Below, in pieces: positions 25,037-33,585 of a DNA stretch of 58,455 nt. The position numbers were made by a program, and so were the translations under genes. Origin of the DNA: an uncultured Acidimicrobiales bacterium (GTDB lineage: Bacteria; Actinomycetota; Acidimicrobiia; Acidimicrobiales; SZUA-35); contig CALHCB010000095.1 of the NCBI GenBank assembly GCA_937930695.1, positions 1-58,455 on the forward strand, in the 5' to 3' direction. The notes beneath the pieces were generated by a model. It ran no database searches and had not been told where the DNA came from. It saw only the letters and a list, made by a program, of their open reading frames with translations. How positions within the stretch are numbered: position 1 is the first letter of the stretch; every line of letters begins with the position of its first letter.

Positions 25037-26272
25037 TCACGCCACCTTCCCGCCGGACGTGTCGGGCCCCGCGACGGGGTGATCCTTCAAGAGGTGGCGG
25101 CCGTACATCAGAACGAGCGCAGCGCAAAACGCCACACCAGCAAACACCAGCCACGCTCGGTCATAGCCGAATCGTTCGATGAGAAAACCCATGGCCAACG
25201 GTCCGACAGCGCCGCCGCTGTACGAACCGGTTTGGGTGATTCCGGTGGCCGCTGCCGGCGTTCGGGGGTAGTAGGTCACCACGGCAAGGTTGAACACTCC
25301 AGGCCAGCTCCACCCTGAGCCGAACGCCAAGAGCGTGCCGAGCGCGAGCACCAGATGCTGATCCGCAGCCATGCCGACGAGTCCAAGGCCTCCTCCTGCC
25401 AACATCGCGGCCACGGCCGTGACGTGTCCTCCCGATCGACGGTCGGCGAGCCAACCCGAGGCAAGTCGGAGCCCGAGTCCCAGTGCGCTGCCGCCGGCCA
25501 ACAATGCACCCGCTGCGCCGGCCGAGATCCCAGCATCGACAGCAGAAGAGGTCGTGAAAGCTCCGAGGACGTTTGCGACTGCCGCCCCGAGGCAGGTACC
25601 TGCGGCCAACACGATGAGGGGGCCGATGCGTTCGGCCCGTAAGTCGACGTCTCGGCGGGATTGGGCGGTGCCGCTCCCTGCGGGGATAGTCAACGCAGCG
25701 GCGACAGCGACGGCTGCCCCTCCGACGAACGCCCACCGCCACCCGATCGTAAGTCCAACGACCGGCACGGCCAGACCGGCGACCAGCGTGGCCATTGGGA
25801 TCGCGGACTGCTTCACGCCGAGGGCGAAGCCTCTCCGGGCGGGATCGATGTGTTGGACCACCAGGGCGTTCGCCGCCGGTTGGGCAAGGGCGTTGGCGAG
25901 CCCGCCAACGGCAACGGCGGCCACGATCCAGGGAAACGACTTCGAGAGCGCGACCCCGAGGCTGGATGCTCCGGCAAACAGCGTCGCGATACGCATGAGC
26001 CTCGGTGGCCCGAAACGCTCGGTCATCCGACCCGACCACGCAGACGAGGCCGACGACACGAAGAAGTAGCCGAAGACGACCTGCCCTTTGGCTGCGGCCG
26101 AGAGTTCGAGGTCGCCGGAAATCTGCACGGCCAGTCCACCGAAAAGAAAGACCGGCAACACTCCGGCCGTGGTCACCACGATGACCGCGAGAAGAATCCG
26201 CCGTTCTGATTTCTGGGTCGCGTTGCCGTGGTTGGTGGAGGGGCTGTTGGCTGGCTGTGCCTGGTGCGTCAA
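25037..26272 (-). CDS. Major facilitator superfamily transporter
   Basis: This roughly 411-aa, 12-helix MFS protein has the loop 2-3 motif (SGRMTERFGPPRLMRI) and the repeat in the second half (ASGWLADRRSGGH). It probably moves a small organic solute. The start is uncertain: the TTG at 26272 gives an N-terminus about 25 residues ahead of helix 1 and has AGG close upstream, whereas the longest frame (to 26371, TTG) would overlap the upstream gene. It lies on the same strand as, and downstream of, the DoxX-like gene, so the two may be co-transcribed. Confidence 0.82.
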   Translation of the reverse strand: MTHQAQPANSPSTNHGNATQKSERRILLAVIVVTTAGVLPVFLFGGLAVQISGDLELSAAAKGQVVFGYFFVSSASSAWSGRMTERFGPPRLMRIATLFAGASSLGVALSKSFPWIVAAVAVGGLANALAQPAANALVVQHIDPARRGFALGVKQSAIPMATLVAGLAVPVVGLTIGWRWAFVGGAAVAVAAALTIPAGSGTAQSRRDVDLRAERIGPLIVLAAGTCLGAAVANVLGAFTTSSAVDAGISAGAAGALLAGGSALGLGLRLASGWLADRRSGGHVTAVAAMLAGGGLGLVGMAADQHLVLALGTLLAFGSGWSWPGVFNLAVVTYYPRTPAAATGITQTGSYSGGAVGPLAMGFLIERFGYDRAWLVFAGVAFCAALVLMYGRHLLKDHPVAGPDTSGGKVA

Positions 26273-26348
26273 CTCGCCTGTCCGTTGAACGACTCGCTCC
26301 CGCCTCGTGCGGGTGAGGGGAAACACTGCCTGCTGAGACGCCGCTACG

Positions 26349-27038
26349 TCAAGATCGCCCAGGAGCTTCAAGAGCGCTCTGGGTTGTTGTCTCGAATCTT
26401 CCTACTAGCAAGCACCCAAGTGCACTCAACGCTCCGCCGAAGACGAACATCATGGCGGGGTCGTCGATGACCTCGGCAGGGTGAAGGGTCGAAACGAACG
26501 GGAGGCTTGCGCCAGCCAGAATTCCGGCGATGCCGCCTGCAATCTGCAGCGACTGGTTCGATGGCCTTGATGGATGTTGCTCCACGAGCCACAAGAGCAT
26601 GGCGCCCTGGGCCAGCAAGTAGAAGGCGGAAGGTGCCACTGCTCCCGTCGCCAGGAAATTCACATTGAGGAACATGCCGACACCGATTCCAAGCCGCAGT
26701 GCGCGGCCGGTGATCAGGGAGAGCCCGGCGATGAGCTGGCCAACGACGACGACGATTCCGACTAGAGCCGCTTGTGGCAGCACCACGAGGTCGACGAAGA
26801 GTCGATACCAGCCAAGGGTCGATCCACCGTGTGCCGCGGCAAAGTCTTCGATGACTTCGCCGCTCCACCATGCTGGATCAATCAGCTTTTCGGCGACGGC
26901 GCGCATCCAACCGAGGCCGATGAAGAGCTGGGTGAGGACGACCCATGCGGGGAAGGAGTGAAACCGTGCGCCGAGGAGCGTGCCGAGGTTGGTTGTTGGG
27001 CTCGCTGGCCTTCTTTTCTGCGTTGATGTGTTGCTCAT
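26349..27038 (-). CDS. DoxX/TQO-small-subunit-like membrane protein
   Basis: This 229-aa protein has four DoxX-type transmembrane helices in its central part (IGLGWMRAVAEKLIDPAWW, then QAALVGIVVVVGQLIAGL and GVGMFLNVNFLATGAV) and an extra C-terminal helix pair. DoxX-like proteins include the small subunit of thiosulfate:quinone oxidoreductase and membrane redox components. A thiosulfate link fits other sulfur-type genes here but is inference. ATG at 27038 is preferred; the longer frame to 27098 adds an atypical N-terminus. Confidence 0.7.
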   Translation of the reverse strand: MSNTSTQKRRPASPTTNLGTLLGARFHSFPAWVVLTQLFIGLGWMRAVAEKLIDPAWWSGEVIEDFAAAHGGSTLGWYRLFVDLVVLPQAALVGIVVVVGQLIAGLSLITGRALRLGIGVGMFLNVNFLATGAVAPSAFYLLAQGAMLLWLVEQHPSRPSNQSLQIAGGIAGILAGASLPFVSTLHPAEVIDDPAMMFVFGGALSALGCLLVGRFETTTQSALEAPGRS

Positions 27039-27273
27039 CTGCTGAGCCTGCGTTGCCGGTGCAACGGTGGTGCCAGGGAATCGGCAAGACCCTGACAAAT
27101 CAGCACCGATGAATCAACTTTCAGCGGGTGCATTGAGCGGATCTCGGGAGAGGTTGTGGACATGTTGACTGAGCTTGTCAAACTCTTGTCACTTGCTTGC
27201 CGAGCCGTTGTCATTGGCGATCCAGAGTGGTGTTCATCCCCAAACAAACTCTCGACAACGAGAGAAAGAAGAG

Positions 27274-27825
27274 ATGAGCATGATGAAGAACAAGAAAGTC
27301 CTCACCCTTGCAGCACTCGCTGGTCTGACCCTCGGTGGTCTCTCGGTCGCAGGCGCCGCCTCTGCCCAGGGCTACGGCGAACAAGATGCCGAAACCACGG
27401 TCGATGAGAGTGGCATCGTTCTGGCCCAAGACGTTGATGAATCTGAGACCGACGGAACAGACACCGATGATGCAGAGACTGACGGAACAGACAACGACGG
27501 TGCAGAGACCGACGGCGAGAACGAAGGTCGGAAGGGTCACCGCGGCGGCTGCAATCTCGACACGGCCGCTGAAGCGATCGGTATTGATGAAGCCGATCTC
27601 AAGGCTGCAATCGAGAGCGGTGACACGATCGCCGACGTTGCTGAGGCCAATGGTGTTGATGCCGACACCGTGATCGACGCAATGGTTGACGCCAAGAGCG
27701 AGCGAATCGCTGAGAAGGTCGAAGCCGGACGCATCACCCAGGACGAGGCCGACGAGAAGCTCGCTGATGTTGAGACCCGGATCGCCAACCGGGTGAATGG
27801 TGTGGAGGATGCCTCTGAGGTCTAA
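27274..27825 (+). CDS. Secreted protein with acidic tandem repeat and helical C-terminus
   Basis: This 183-aa exported protein has a Sec signal (residues 1-31, ending V-A-G-A-A-S-A-Q), a very acidic low-complexity segment made of a 10-residue repeat (E-T-D-G-T-D-x-D-x-A), and a helical C-terminal domain (about 95-175) with A-I-E-S-G-D-T-I-A-D-V-A and A-G-R-I-T-Q-D-E-A-D. Similar helical domains occur in small actinobacterial secreted proteins of unknown role. An AGAAAGAAGAG ribosome-binding region precedes the ATG at 27274. The acidic segment could bind cations or act as a spacer. A perfect 32-bp palindrome follows the gene. Confidence 0.75.
   Translation: MSMMKNKKVLTLAALAGLTLGGLSVAGAASAQGYGEQDAETTVDESGIVLAQDVDESETDGTDTDDAETDGTDNDGAETDGENEGRKGHRGGCNLDTAAEAIGIDEADLKAAIESGDTIADVAEANGVDADTVIDAMVDAKSERIAEKVEAGRITQDEADEKLADVETRIANRVNGVEDASEV
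27445..27522 (+). repeat. 30-bp in-frame tandem repeat
   Basis: Two copies of a 30-bp unit (27445-27474 and 27475-27504) and a partial third (27505-27522) encode ETDGTDTDDA, ETDGTDNDGA and ETDGEN inside the secreted acidic protein. Confidence 0.85.
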
Positions 27826-27883
27826 GCAGATCGGCCCTGCGCTGTCTCCCGCCTCTCCCTCTCGCTGACGAGCGCAGGCTCCC

Positions 27884-27915
27884 CTGTTCCGGATCACCTA
27901 GGTGATCCGGAACAG
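27884..27915. terminator. Perfect 32-bp palindrome, probable terminator
   Basis: The 16-bp arm ending GGATCACCT is followed directly by its exact complement, centred on CCTAGG, 58 nt after the acidic-protein stop; CGCCGTTTT follows. It most likely forms a terminator hairpin. The lack of any loop in the DNA palindrome also allows a dimeric protein site. Confidence 0.55.
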
Positions 27916-27996
27916 CGCCGTTTTGGACCAAAGAGTCGATGCCGGCGCTTGTTCGGTGATCGATGGGCAAAGACTCCAAGTCTTGAAGGTGCCTTC

Positions 27997-28002
27997 TAGT
28001 GT
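27997..28002 (+). promoter_or_regulatory. TAGTGT -10 box, leaderless start
   Basis: TAGTGT lies 6 nt before the ATG at 28009, the leaderless arrangement. Confidence 0.45.
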
Positions 28003-28008
28003 TGCGGG

Positions 28009-29028
28009 ATGGCTTCTGACGTACATGCCCTCCGGCCCGCTCGCCGTGCCGATGCTGAGGCCATCTGGGATCTCCTCAAGGAGGCGACGGCTGACCTGAT
28101 CGGCATGGGTTCGCTGCCAACGTCACTCCCTGACGCACAGCAGATGTGTGCGGAGACCGCCGACAACGTGGCTGCACTCGCCACCGGTTCGTTCGAACTT
28201 GCAGAGGGTCAGAAGCGTCGAATTTTCTTCGTCTTGATGAACACTGCCACCGATCGGCCGGTCGGTGTTACGGGAGTGACGTTCAAGCGCTTGGTCCCAA
28301 ACCTTGCCGTGCAGGTCACGACGAGCCGGGACGGTCAGGGTCTTGTCATGGTGAGCACGTCAGTTCCATGGACCCGTACGGAGCTCGACTCGAGCTACCT
28401 CGCTCCCGAGGCGCGAGGTCAGGGCCTTGGCGTGCTGCTGTCTCGCGGACGTTTGATGATGTTGCATCCGGTCCACCGACAAATCCCGGCGACGATTGCG
28501 TCGCATATTCGTGGTCGGTTTGACCCCGACGGATCGGCGCCGTTCTGGAGCTGCTTCGGCGCTCACTTTGCCCCGCAATGGACCACCTCGGGACAGGCGG
28601 AACTTGCGCTAGCGAATGATGCGGCCGAACTGGACCGCCTTGCCGGGCATCGTCTCCCCGTGACGGCGATCGTGCTCGAGTCGCTGGGTGCGGTCAATGC
28701 GGCGTCGCTTCCCGCGTTCCACCTGCTGTCGAGCGAGGGCTTGGTTCCCAATGGCATGTATGACCCCATTGATGGAGGGCCGACGTTGGTCGGCGAGCTC
28801 AACGCGACGACCAGTGGCCAACGCCGAAACCACGGACGATTGACCTTCGGGAAGCAGGGAGCGACCGATTCGCTCGTGTCTGTTGTTTCGGTGGACCGAT
28901 TCCAGGTGATTCGTACGGCCGCGGGTGTAGGCCCATCCGGTGAGGTGATCGTCGATGGTTCGACGGCGAATGCCATCGGACTCGCGCCAGACACACTCGT
29001 TGCAATCGCCTCTGTCGACGGAACGTGA
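28009..29028 (+). CDS. Arginine N-succinyltransferase family protein (AstA-like)
   Basis: This 339-aa GNAT-superfamily protein matches AstA in length and pattern. It has an N-terminal LRPARRADAEAIWDLLKEA, central S-S-Y-L-A-P-E-A-R-G-Q-G-L-G-V-L-L-S, then I-R-G-R-F-D-P-D-G-S-A-P-F-W, and D-G-G-P-T-L near residue 265. AstA transfers succinyl from succinyl-CoA to the alpha-amino group of arginine, the first step of the AST catabolic pathway. No other ast genes are within the window, and divergence from the proteobacterial enzymes is large, so the acceptor may differ. Confidence 0.75.
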   Translation: MASDVHALRPARRADAEAIWDLLKEATADLIGMGSLPTSLPDAQQMCAETADNVAALATGSFELAEGQKRRIFFVLMNTATDRPVGVTGVTFKRLVPNLAVQVTTSRDGQGLVMVSTSVPWTRTELDSSYLAPEARGQGLGVLLSRGRLMMLHPVHRQIPATIASHIRGRFDPDGSAPFWSCFGAHFAPQWTTSGQAELALANDAAELDRLAGHRLPVTAIVLESLGAVNAASLPAFHLLSSEGLVPNGMYDPIDGGPTLVGELNATTSGQRRNHGRLTFGKQGATDSLVSVVSVDRFQVIRTAAGVGPSGEVIVDGSTANAIGLAPDTLVAIASVDGT

Positions 29029-29116
29029 AGAGAGGCCGGCTGTCCGGCAAGTCGGGCCCCTCGGAGGACGGGCGATCGGCCAATAGCGTCTCAGGGTGAA
29101 CGAGCGGACTTTCTGA

Positions 29117-30460
29117 GTGGCGGCCCCCACTCTCAGCGATGCCAAGAGAGGCGCGTCGAACAACCGTCCGATCGATCGCTGGCCGTTCGATCCCTCTCGG
29201 TTCCGCTTCTACTACGGCTGGGTGGTCCTCGTCGTTGGAAGTATTGGAGTGTTGGCATCTGTCCCGGGGCAGACCGCTGGCGTCAGCGTCTTCACCGATC
29301 ACTTGACGGAGACGACGGGTCTCTCTCGCCTCCAACTCTCGATCTCCTATCTCATTGGTACCGGTTCGAGTGGCTTCTTGCTTCCCCGTGGCGGTCGAGC
29401 TATCGATCGATATGGGTCGCGTCGTGTCGCACTTGGCGCGATCGTCGGACTGGCGGTGACGCTGTTGGGACTGAGTGCCGTTGGTCCGATGTCGACCGGG
29501 GTCGGCATCGCCGCGATGAGCCTCGGCTTTGGTTGTCTGCGCTTCACCGGTCAGGGCCTCCTGACGTTGACCTCGCGCACCATGATCTCCCAGTGGTTCG
29601 AGCGTCGACGCGGAGTCGTTACGTCGTCGTCGAACGCGGTCATGAGTTTCGCCTTCGCCTCGAGTCCCGCCATCTTGTTGGCGCTCATCGAGCTTGATGG
29701 GTTTCGCACCGCCTGGCGTGCCTTGGCCATTGGCTTGGTGGTCGTGATGGGAACCATCGTGGCGGTCTTCTACCGCGACAGTCCCGAGTCATCTGGGTTG
29801 ATCATCGACGGTGGTGTTGCCGAGCAGCAAGCAGATGACACTCCACTCCTCATCGGATCTGACAGCGATGGGACGCGAGCCGATGCGGTTGCCGATCTTC
29901 GGTTCTGGGCCATCACGATTCCAGTGATGGCGATGGCGTCAACGTCCACGGCCCTCACGTTCCACATCCTCGACTATGGCGAGGAACTAGGCATCAGCGA
30001 TGACCGAATTGTTCGCATCTTTCTTCCGATTGCCTTCGTGTCGGTTCCCGTGACCCTGCTCGGGGGTTGGCTCGTTGATCGGCTCTCGCCGATCGTTGTT
30101 GCCGGTGTGATGTCCGCAGCTCAGATCGTGATGTATCTCGCGGTGTCGATGCTCGATCGTCCCATCGCCGCGATCGTTGCGATCGCGACGTGGGGCGTGG
30201 CCCAAGGTTGTTATGCGCCGATTACTTCGGCAGCGATTCCTCGGCTCTTTGGGCGGAGGCATCTCGGTTCGATCGCTGGTCTTCAGATGAGTGCAATGGT
30301 GATCGGAAGTGCCATCGGGCCCGCTCTGTTTGCGTTGGTCGACTCCGTAGCGGACAGCTATCGACCGGCTCTTTGGATCAGCGTGATCCTTCCGGCTGTG
30401 GGCCTCGCCACTGCGTTCGCAGCATCACGAGGACCCGACAGCCGGGTGGTCAAGGTCTGA
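29117..30460 (+). CDS. Major facilitator superfamily transporter (OFA/monocarboxylate-like)
   Basis: This 447-aa, 12-helix MFS protein starts from the GTG at 29117. The N-terminal [10 protein letters not shown] and the loop [12 protein letters not shown] resemble oxalate/formate and monocarboxylate carriers, which move small carboxylates across the inner membrane. The second half repeats the loop motif as [10 protein letters not shown]. The substrate is unassigned. It follows astA by 88 nt on the same strand but could have its own promoter. It is convergent with the FMN reductase, 12 nt apart. Confidence 0.83.
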   Translation: MAAPTLSDAKRGASNNRPIDRWPFDPSRFRFYYGWVVLVVGSIGVLASVPGQTAGVSVFTDHLTETTGLSRLQLSISYLIGTGSSGFLLPRGGRAIDRYGSRRVALGAIVGLAVTLLGLSAVGPMSTGVGIAAMSLGFGCLRFTGQGLLTLTSRTMISQWFERRRGVVTSSSNAVMSFAFASSPAILLALIELDGFRTAWRALAIGLVVVMGTIVAVFYRDSPESSGLIIDGGVAEQQADDTPLLIGSDSDGTRADAVADLRFWAITIPVMAMASTSTALTFHILDYGEELGISDDRIVRIFLPIAFVSVPVTLLGGWLVDRLSPIVVAGVMSAAQIVMYLAVSMLDRPIAAIVAIATWGVAQGCYAPITSAAIPRLFGRRHLGSIAGLQMSAMVIGSAIGPALFALVDSVADSYRPALWISVILPAVGLATAFAASRGPDSRVVKV

Positions 30461-30472
30461 ACGTCGCCGCAT

Positions 30473-31021
30473 TCAGCCAGTAGGTGCGAGCGTTGCGATG
30501 GCAGCGCGGAACTCGGCATCGAGCTCGGGATTGCTGATCGAACCACTGTCAGCATCGAAGTTCTCGAAGAAGCTGGGGATGGCCAGGTTGGCCCGAACGT
30601 CGTTGCCGAAGAATACGCCGGAGGCCACGGCTCCCTGAAGCACGTTGCCGCCACCACCACCGCCAGGCGATGTCGAGAGCATGACCGTTGGCTTGTCTTG
30701 GTACACGCGCATGTCGATACGCGACGCCCAATCGAAGATGTTCTTGTAGGCCGCTGTGTAGGAGCCGTTGTGCTCTGCAAACGAGATCAGCACCGCGTCG
30801 GCGTCGCCGATCTTGGCGAAGAAGTCTTGAGCCAGCTGAGGAACGCCCGATTCGTTCTGGCGGTCGATGCTGTAGATCGGCATTTCGAAGTCGTTGAGAT
30901 CGATGGTCTCGATCGTGACGTCATCGATCAGGCCGTCGTTGATCAGCTTGCCAGCGTAGGCAATCAGCTTTTTGTTGAGCGATTCTCGGCTGTTGGTGGC
31001 GGCAAAAGCGAGGAGTTTCAT
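30473..31021 (-). CDS. NADPH-dependent FMN reductase family protein
   Basis: This 182-aa flavodoxin-fold reductase has the N-terminal phosphate-binding loop (A-A-T-N-S-R-E-S-L-N-K-K), SFAEHNGSYTAAYKNIFDW, and T-S-P-G-G-G-G-G. Family members reduce FMN, quinones or azo compounds with NAD(P)H. AGGA lies 8 nt upstream of the ATG. The gene is divergent from a MarR regulator across a 102-nt spacer holding three inverted repeats, a classic arrangement for redox- or quinone-responsive control. It might supply reduced FMN to luciferase-type monooxygenases elsewhere in the genome. Confidence 0.9.
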   Translation of the reverse strand: MKLLAFAATNSRESLNKKLIAYAGKLINDGLIDDVTIETIDLNDFEMPIYSIDRQNESGVPQLAQDFFAKIGDADAVLISFAEHNGSYTAAYKNIFDWASRIDMRVYQDKPTVMLSTSPGGGGGGNVLQGAVASGVFFGNDVRANLAIPSFFENFDADSGSISNPELDAEFRAAIATLAPTG

Positions 31022-31045
31022 ATGAGGATTCCTTTGTACGGGATT

Positions 31046-31106
31046 GTTGACGAGTCAACTAGATATTTGAAGCGTCAAGTTATCAGGAGATAGTTGACGC
31101 GACAAC
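31046..31106. promoter_or_regulatory. Triple inverted-repeat operator for MarR regulator
   Basis: Three TTGA/TCAA-type elements occur: GTTGAC-GA-GTCAAC (31046-31059, perfect), TTGA-AGCG-TCAA (31067-31078) and GTTGAC-GC-GACAAC (31093-31106, one mismatch). They fill the spacer between the divergent FMN reductase and MarR genes and are likely MarR binding sites. Confidence 0.65.
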
Positions 31107-31109
31107 CAC

Positions 31110-31115
31110 TATCCT
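31110..31115 (+). promoter_or_regulatory. TATCCT -10 box of marR gene
   Basis: TATCCT lies 8 nt before the ATG at 31124 and directly after the third inverted repeat, so bound regulator would block the promoter. Confidence 0.45.
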
Positions 31116-31123
31116 CTGGGGCT

Positions 31124-31597
31124 ATGACGGAACCGAGATGGTTGGACGACACCGAACAGCAGGCATGGCGGGCGTTGTTGGTTCTCATGAACCGGGGCAT
31201 GCCGGAACTCGAGCACACCTTCAAGAACCACGACCTGCTGAACGTGCACTACGCGATCTTCTCGACCCTGTCGTCGGCACCCGGTGACACCATGCGACTT
31301 TCAGATCTTGCTGATGCCGGAAACCTTTCCCAGAGCCGGCTCACCCACCGACTTCGGACGCTGACCGAGCGAGGGCTCGTGAAGATCGAGGCTGATCCGG
31401 ATGATGGGAGGGGAAAGAACGCAACACTGACTGATGCTGGTCGAGCGCTGATCGCCAAGGTTGCGCCCTTGCATGTCGAGGACGTTCGCCAGCTGATCTT
31501 CGATCATCTCGATCCCGCAGAAACAGAATGCCTCTCCGGTGCGCTCAGCAAGATCGCAGCGAACCTGTGTGATCACGAGCACTTCTCGTTCGACTGA
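31124..31597 (+). CDS. MarR-family transcriptional regulator
   Basis: This 157-aa winged-helix regulator has the MarR core: L-S-D-L-A-D-A-G-N-L-S-Q-S-R-L-T-H-R, then LTERGLVKIEADPDDGRG. It probably represses itself and the divergent FMN reductase through the three TTGA/TCAA repeats in between. No redox-type cysteine cluster is apparent; the few cysteines lie near the C-terminus. I chose the ATG at 31124; the longer frame begins with a TTG inside the third operator repeat. Confidence 0.9.
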   Translation: MTEPRWLDDTEQQAWRALLVLMNRGMPELEHTFKNHDLLNVHYAIFSTLSSAPGDTMRLSDLADAGNLSQSRLTHRLRTLTERGLVKIEADPDDGRGKNATLTDAGRALIAKVAPLHVEDVRQLIFDHLDPAETECLSGALSKIAANLCDHEHFSFD

Positions 31598-31625
31598 GGC
31601 CGAGTCGAGCACCAACCAGCGTGCG

Positions 31626-33254
31626 TCAGGAAATCTTCGGAGCGTCGGCTTCTACGAATCGTGTTCGAAGTTCGCGCTTGAGCACCTTGCCAGTTGCGTT
31701 TCGGGGGAGCGCGTCGATGATCGCCATGTCGTTGGGTACTTTGAATTTGGCAAGTCGCTCGACGCAGTACTCCACCAATGTTGATCGCTCGAGGGTCTGG
31801 CCGTCTTTGAGGACGACAACGGCGAGGCCGACTTCGCCCCACTTGTCGTTGGGGACTCCGATGATCGCTGCCTCGGCGATCTCTGGAAGCTGATAGAGGA
31901 CGTTCTCGATCTCCGCTGGATACACGTTCTCGCCACCCGAGATGTACATGTCCTTCCAGCGATCGACGATGTAGATGAAACCTTCGTCGTCCATCCGGGC
32001 CGCGTCGCCGGTCTTGAGCCATCGCCCCTCGAAGGCATCGGCGGTGGCATCTGGGCGATTCCAGTACCCGGGCGTGATGTTCGGTCCGGCAACCCAGAGC
32101 TCGCCAACTTCGTCGGGGCCGCAGTCAGCACCATCTTCGTTGACGATGCGAGCTTCTGTGTGGAGCAGAGGTTTGCCCGTGGAGCCGATCTTTCTCAACG
32201 CTTCGTCGGGGTCGAGGGAGATGGAGGCCGGGCTGGTCTCCGTCATTCCAAATCCCTGCGCCAGGAGCACGCCTCGCTCGGCCCACACCTCCATGATCTT
32301 GAGCGCGCAGGGTGCGCCGCCGACCCCGGCAACCCGCAATCGCGACAAGTCAGTCGTTTCGAAGTCGGGGTGCTGCATCATGAATTGATAGGGCGCAGGC
32401 ACGCCGAAGAAGTGGGTGATGCCCTGCTCCGGGTCGCCGATGAGTCGGAGTGTCTCGGTCGGGTCAAATGCCTTCAGCAGGACGACGGTGCCGCCCGCGT
32501 GGAGCACGGGATTGCTGTAGCAGTTGAGTCCGCCGGTGTGGAAGAGCGGCAGGATGTTCAGGTGGACCGTGTCGAGCCCGACACCAACGGGAAAGCCGAG
32601 ATTGACGACGTTCCAGAAATTCATCCCGTGGGTGATCATGGCGCCCTTGGGTAGACCGGTCGTTCCCGAGGTGTACATGATGGTGATCACGTCGTCGTGG
32701 GTCACATCTGCCCGGCCCCCGTCTTGGCCGTCGAACGAAGCCAGCACCGTTTCGTACGGACTCTCGTCTGTTCCGCCGTCGATGGCGAGGAGCTCGCCGA
32801 TCGAACAGCGTCGCTGTAGTTCCGTGGCAGATTCGGTGAAGCTGATGTCGTGCACCATGAGGGCTGGCGAGCTGTCGTTGACGATGTACTCGAGTTCGGG
32901 AACGGTGAGGCGCCAGTTGAGCAGGACACAGATGGCTCCCCGCCGGGCACAGGCAAACTGAATGTCGAAGAACTCAACGCCGTTCTGGGCCAAGACGGCG
33001 ACACGATCGCCCCGTCCGATTTCCAGTGAGGCCAGATACGCCGACATGGCATCGACTCGCCGATCGAGATCTGCGTACGTGAAGCTGCGATCGCTTCCGA
33101 GATCGCGCACTGCTTCTTTGTTCGGCCGCTGCGCTCGATGGTGGGCAATCCAGTCATAGGCGGCAACCGGGCCGTGTCCGGCCGGCCGCGAGCTCGTCAT
33201 CGAGGCGACTGCCTCGGGGTCCTGATTGAACACGGAAGTGGATTCGCTCGGCAC
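31626..33254 (-). CDS. Acyl-CoA synthetase / AMP-dependent ligase
   Basis: This 542-aa ANL-superfamily enzyme activates a carboxylic acid with ATP and then transfers it to CoA. The phosphate-binding motif IMYTSGTTGLPKGAM is near the middle. GFGMTET, W-L-K-T-G-D and the C-terminal hinge D-R-W-K-D-M-Y-I-S-G-G-E-N-V-Y-P are intact, as is the catalytic Lys region NATGKVLKREL. The start is the GTG at 33254, which has AGGAG exactly 5 nt upstream; an ATG at 33281 has no such signal. Medium- or long-chain or aromatic acids are possible substrates. Confidence 0.9.
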   Translation of the reverse strand: MPSESTSVFNQDPEAVASMTSSRPAGHGPVAAYDWIAHHRAQRPNKEAVRDLGSDRSFTYADLDRRVDAMSAYLASLEIGRGDRVAVLAQNGVEFFDIQFACARRGAICVLLNWRLTVPELEYIVNDSSPALMVHDISFTESATELQRRCSIGELLAIDGGTDESPYETVLASFDGQDGGRADVTHDDVITIMYTSGTTGLPKGAMITHGMNFWNVVNLGFPVGVGLDTVHLNILPLFHTGGLNCYSNPVLHAGGTVVLLKAFDPTETLRLIGDPEQGITHFFGVPAPYQFMMQHPDFETTDLSRLRVAGVGGAPCALKIMEVWAERGVLLAQGFGMTETSPASISLDPDEALRKIGSTGKPLLHTEARIVNEDGADCGPDEVGELWVAGPNITPGYWNRPDATADAFEGRWLKTGDAARMDDEGFIYIVDRWKDMYISGGENVYPAEIENVLYQLPEIAEAAIIGVPNDKWGEVGLAVVVLKDGQTLERSTLVEYCVERLAKFKVPNDMAIIDALPRNATGKVLKRELRTRFVEADAPKIS

Positions 33255-33585
33255 AACTGCTCCTGGTTTGTTCTGGCTCATGGCAGCGGTGTTGTGTGCT
33301 GCTCCGCCACCGTCACGGGAGCCCGCAAGGTACCAACCAAGCCGTGCCCAACCGAAACCATCTCACCGGTGATTTGTCTGTCGTAGGGACTCGACATCGT
33401 GTGTATTCGTTGGGCACGTCGATGCAGTGGTACGTGGAGCCCGAAGAGATCGCCGACCTCATCGTCTTTTTGTGCAGCGATTTTCCGCTTGTGCTGGCCG
33501 CATGGTCCAAAGAATGGAAGAAAAGTGGTCTGATCCATCGGCTCACTTCTGATCTACTCTCCATACCAATGATCAGGAGCGGGCG
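33255..33585. other. Intergenic region with no intact gene
   Basis: This 331-nt gap between the acyl-CoA ligase and the MocR regulator has no intact gene. It holds the ligase ribosome-binding site at its left edge and two short stretches that read like fragments of a short-chain dehydrogenase C-terminus, one on each strand. Confidence 0.6.
33422..33481 (+). pseudogene. Possible SDR remnant
   Basis: Translated in this frame the 60 bp read as WYVEPEEIADLIVFLCSD with two residues before it, which is very like the P-E-E-I-A-x-x-V-x-F-L-x-S-D block of short-chain dehydrogenases. On the opposite strand, 33388-33332 reads Q-I-T-G-E-M-V-S-V-G-H-G-L-V-G, like the block that normally follows it. The two lie in opposite orientations, so if real this is a rearranged gene relic. 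Chance similarity is possible. Confidence 0.3.

Noticed and set aside
29035..29048. GCCGG-CTGT-CCGGC hairpin after astA
   Set aside because: A 5-bp stem without a T-run in GC-rich DNA is expected by chance.
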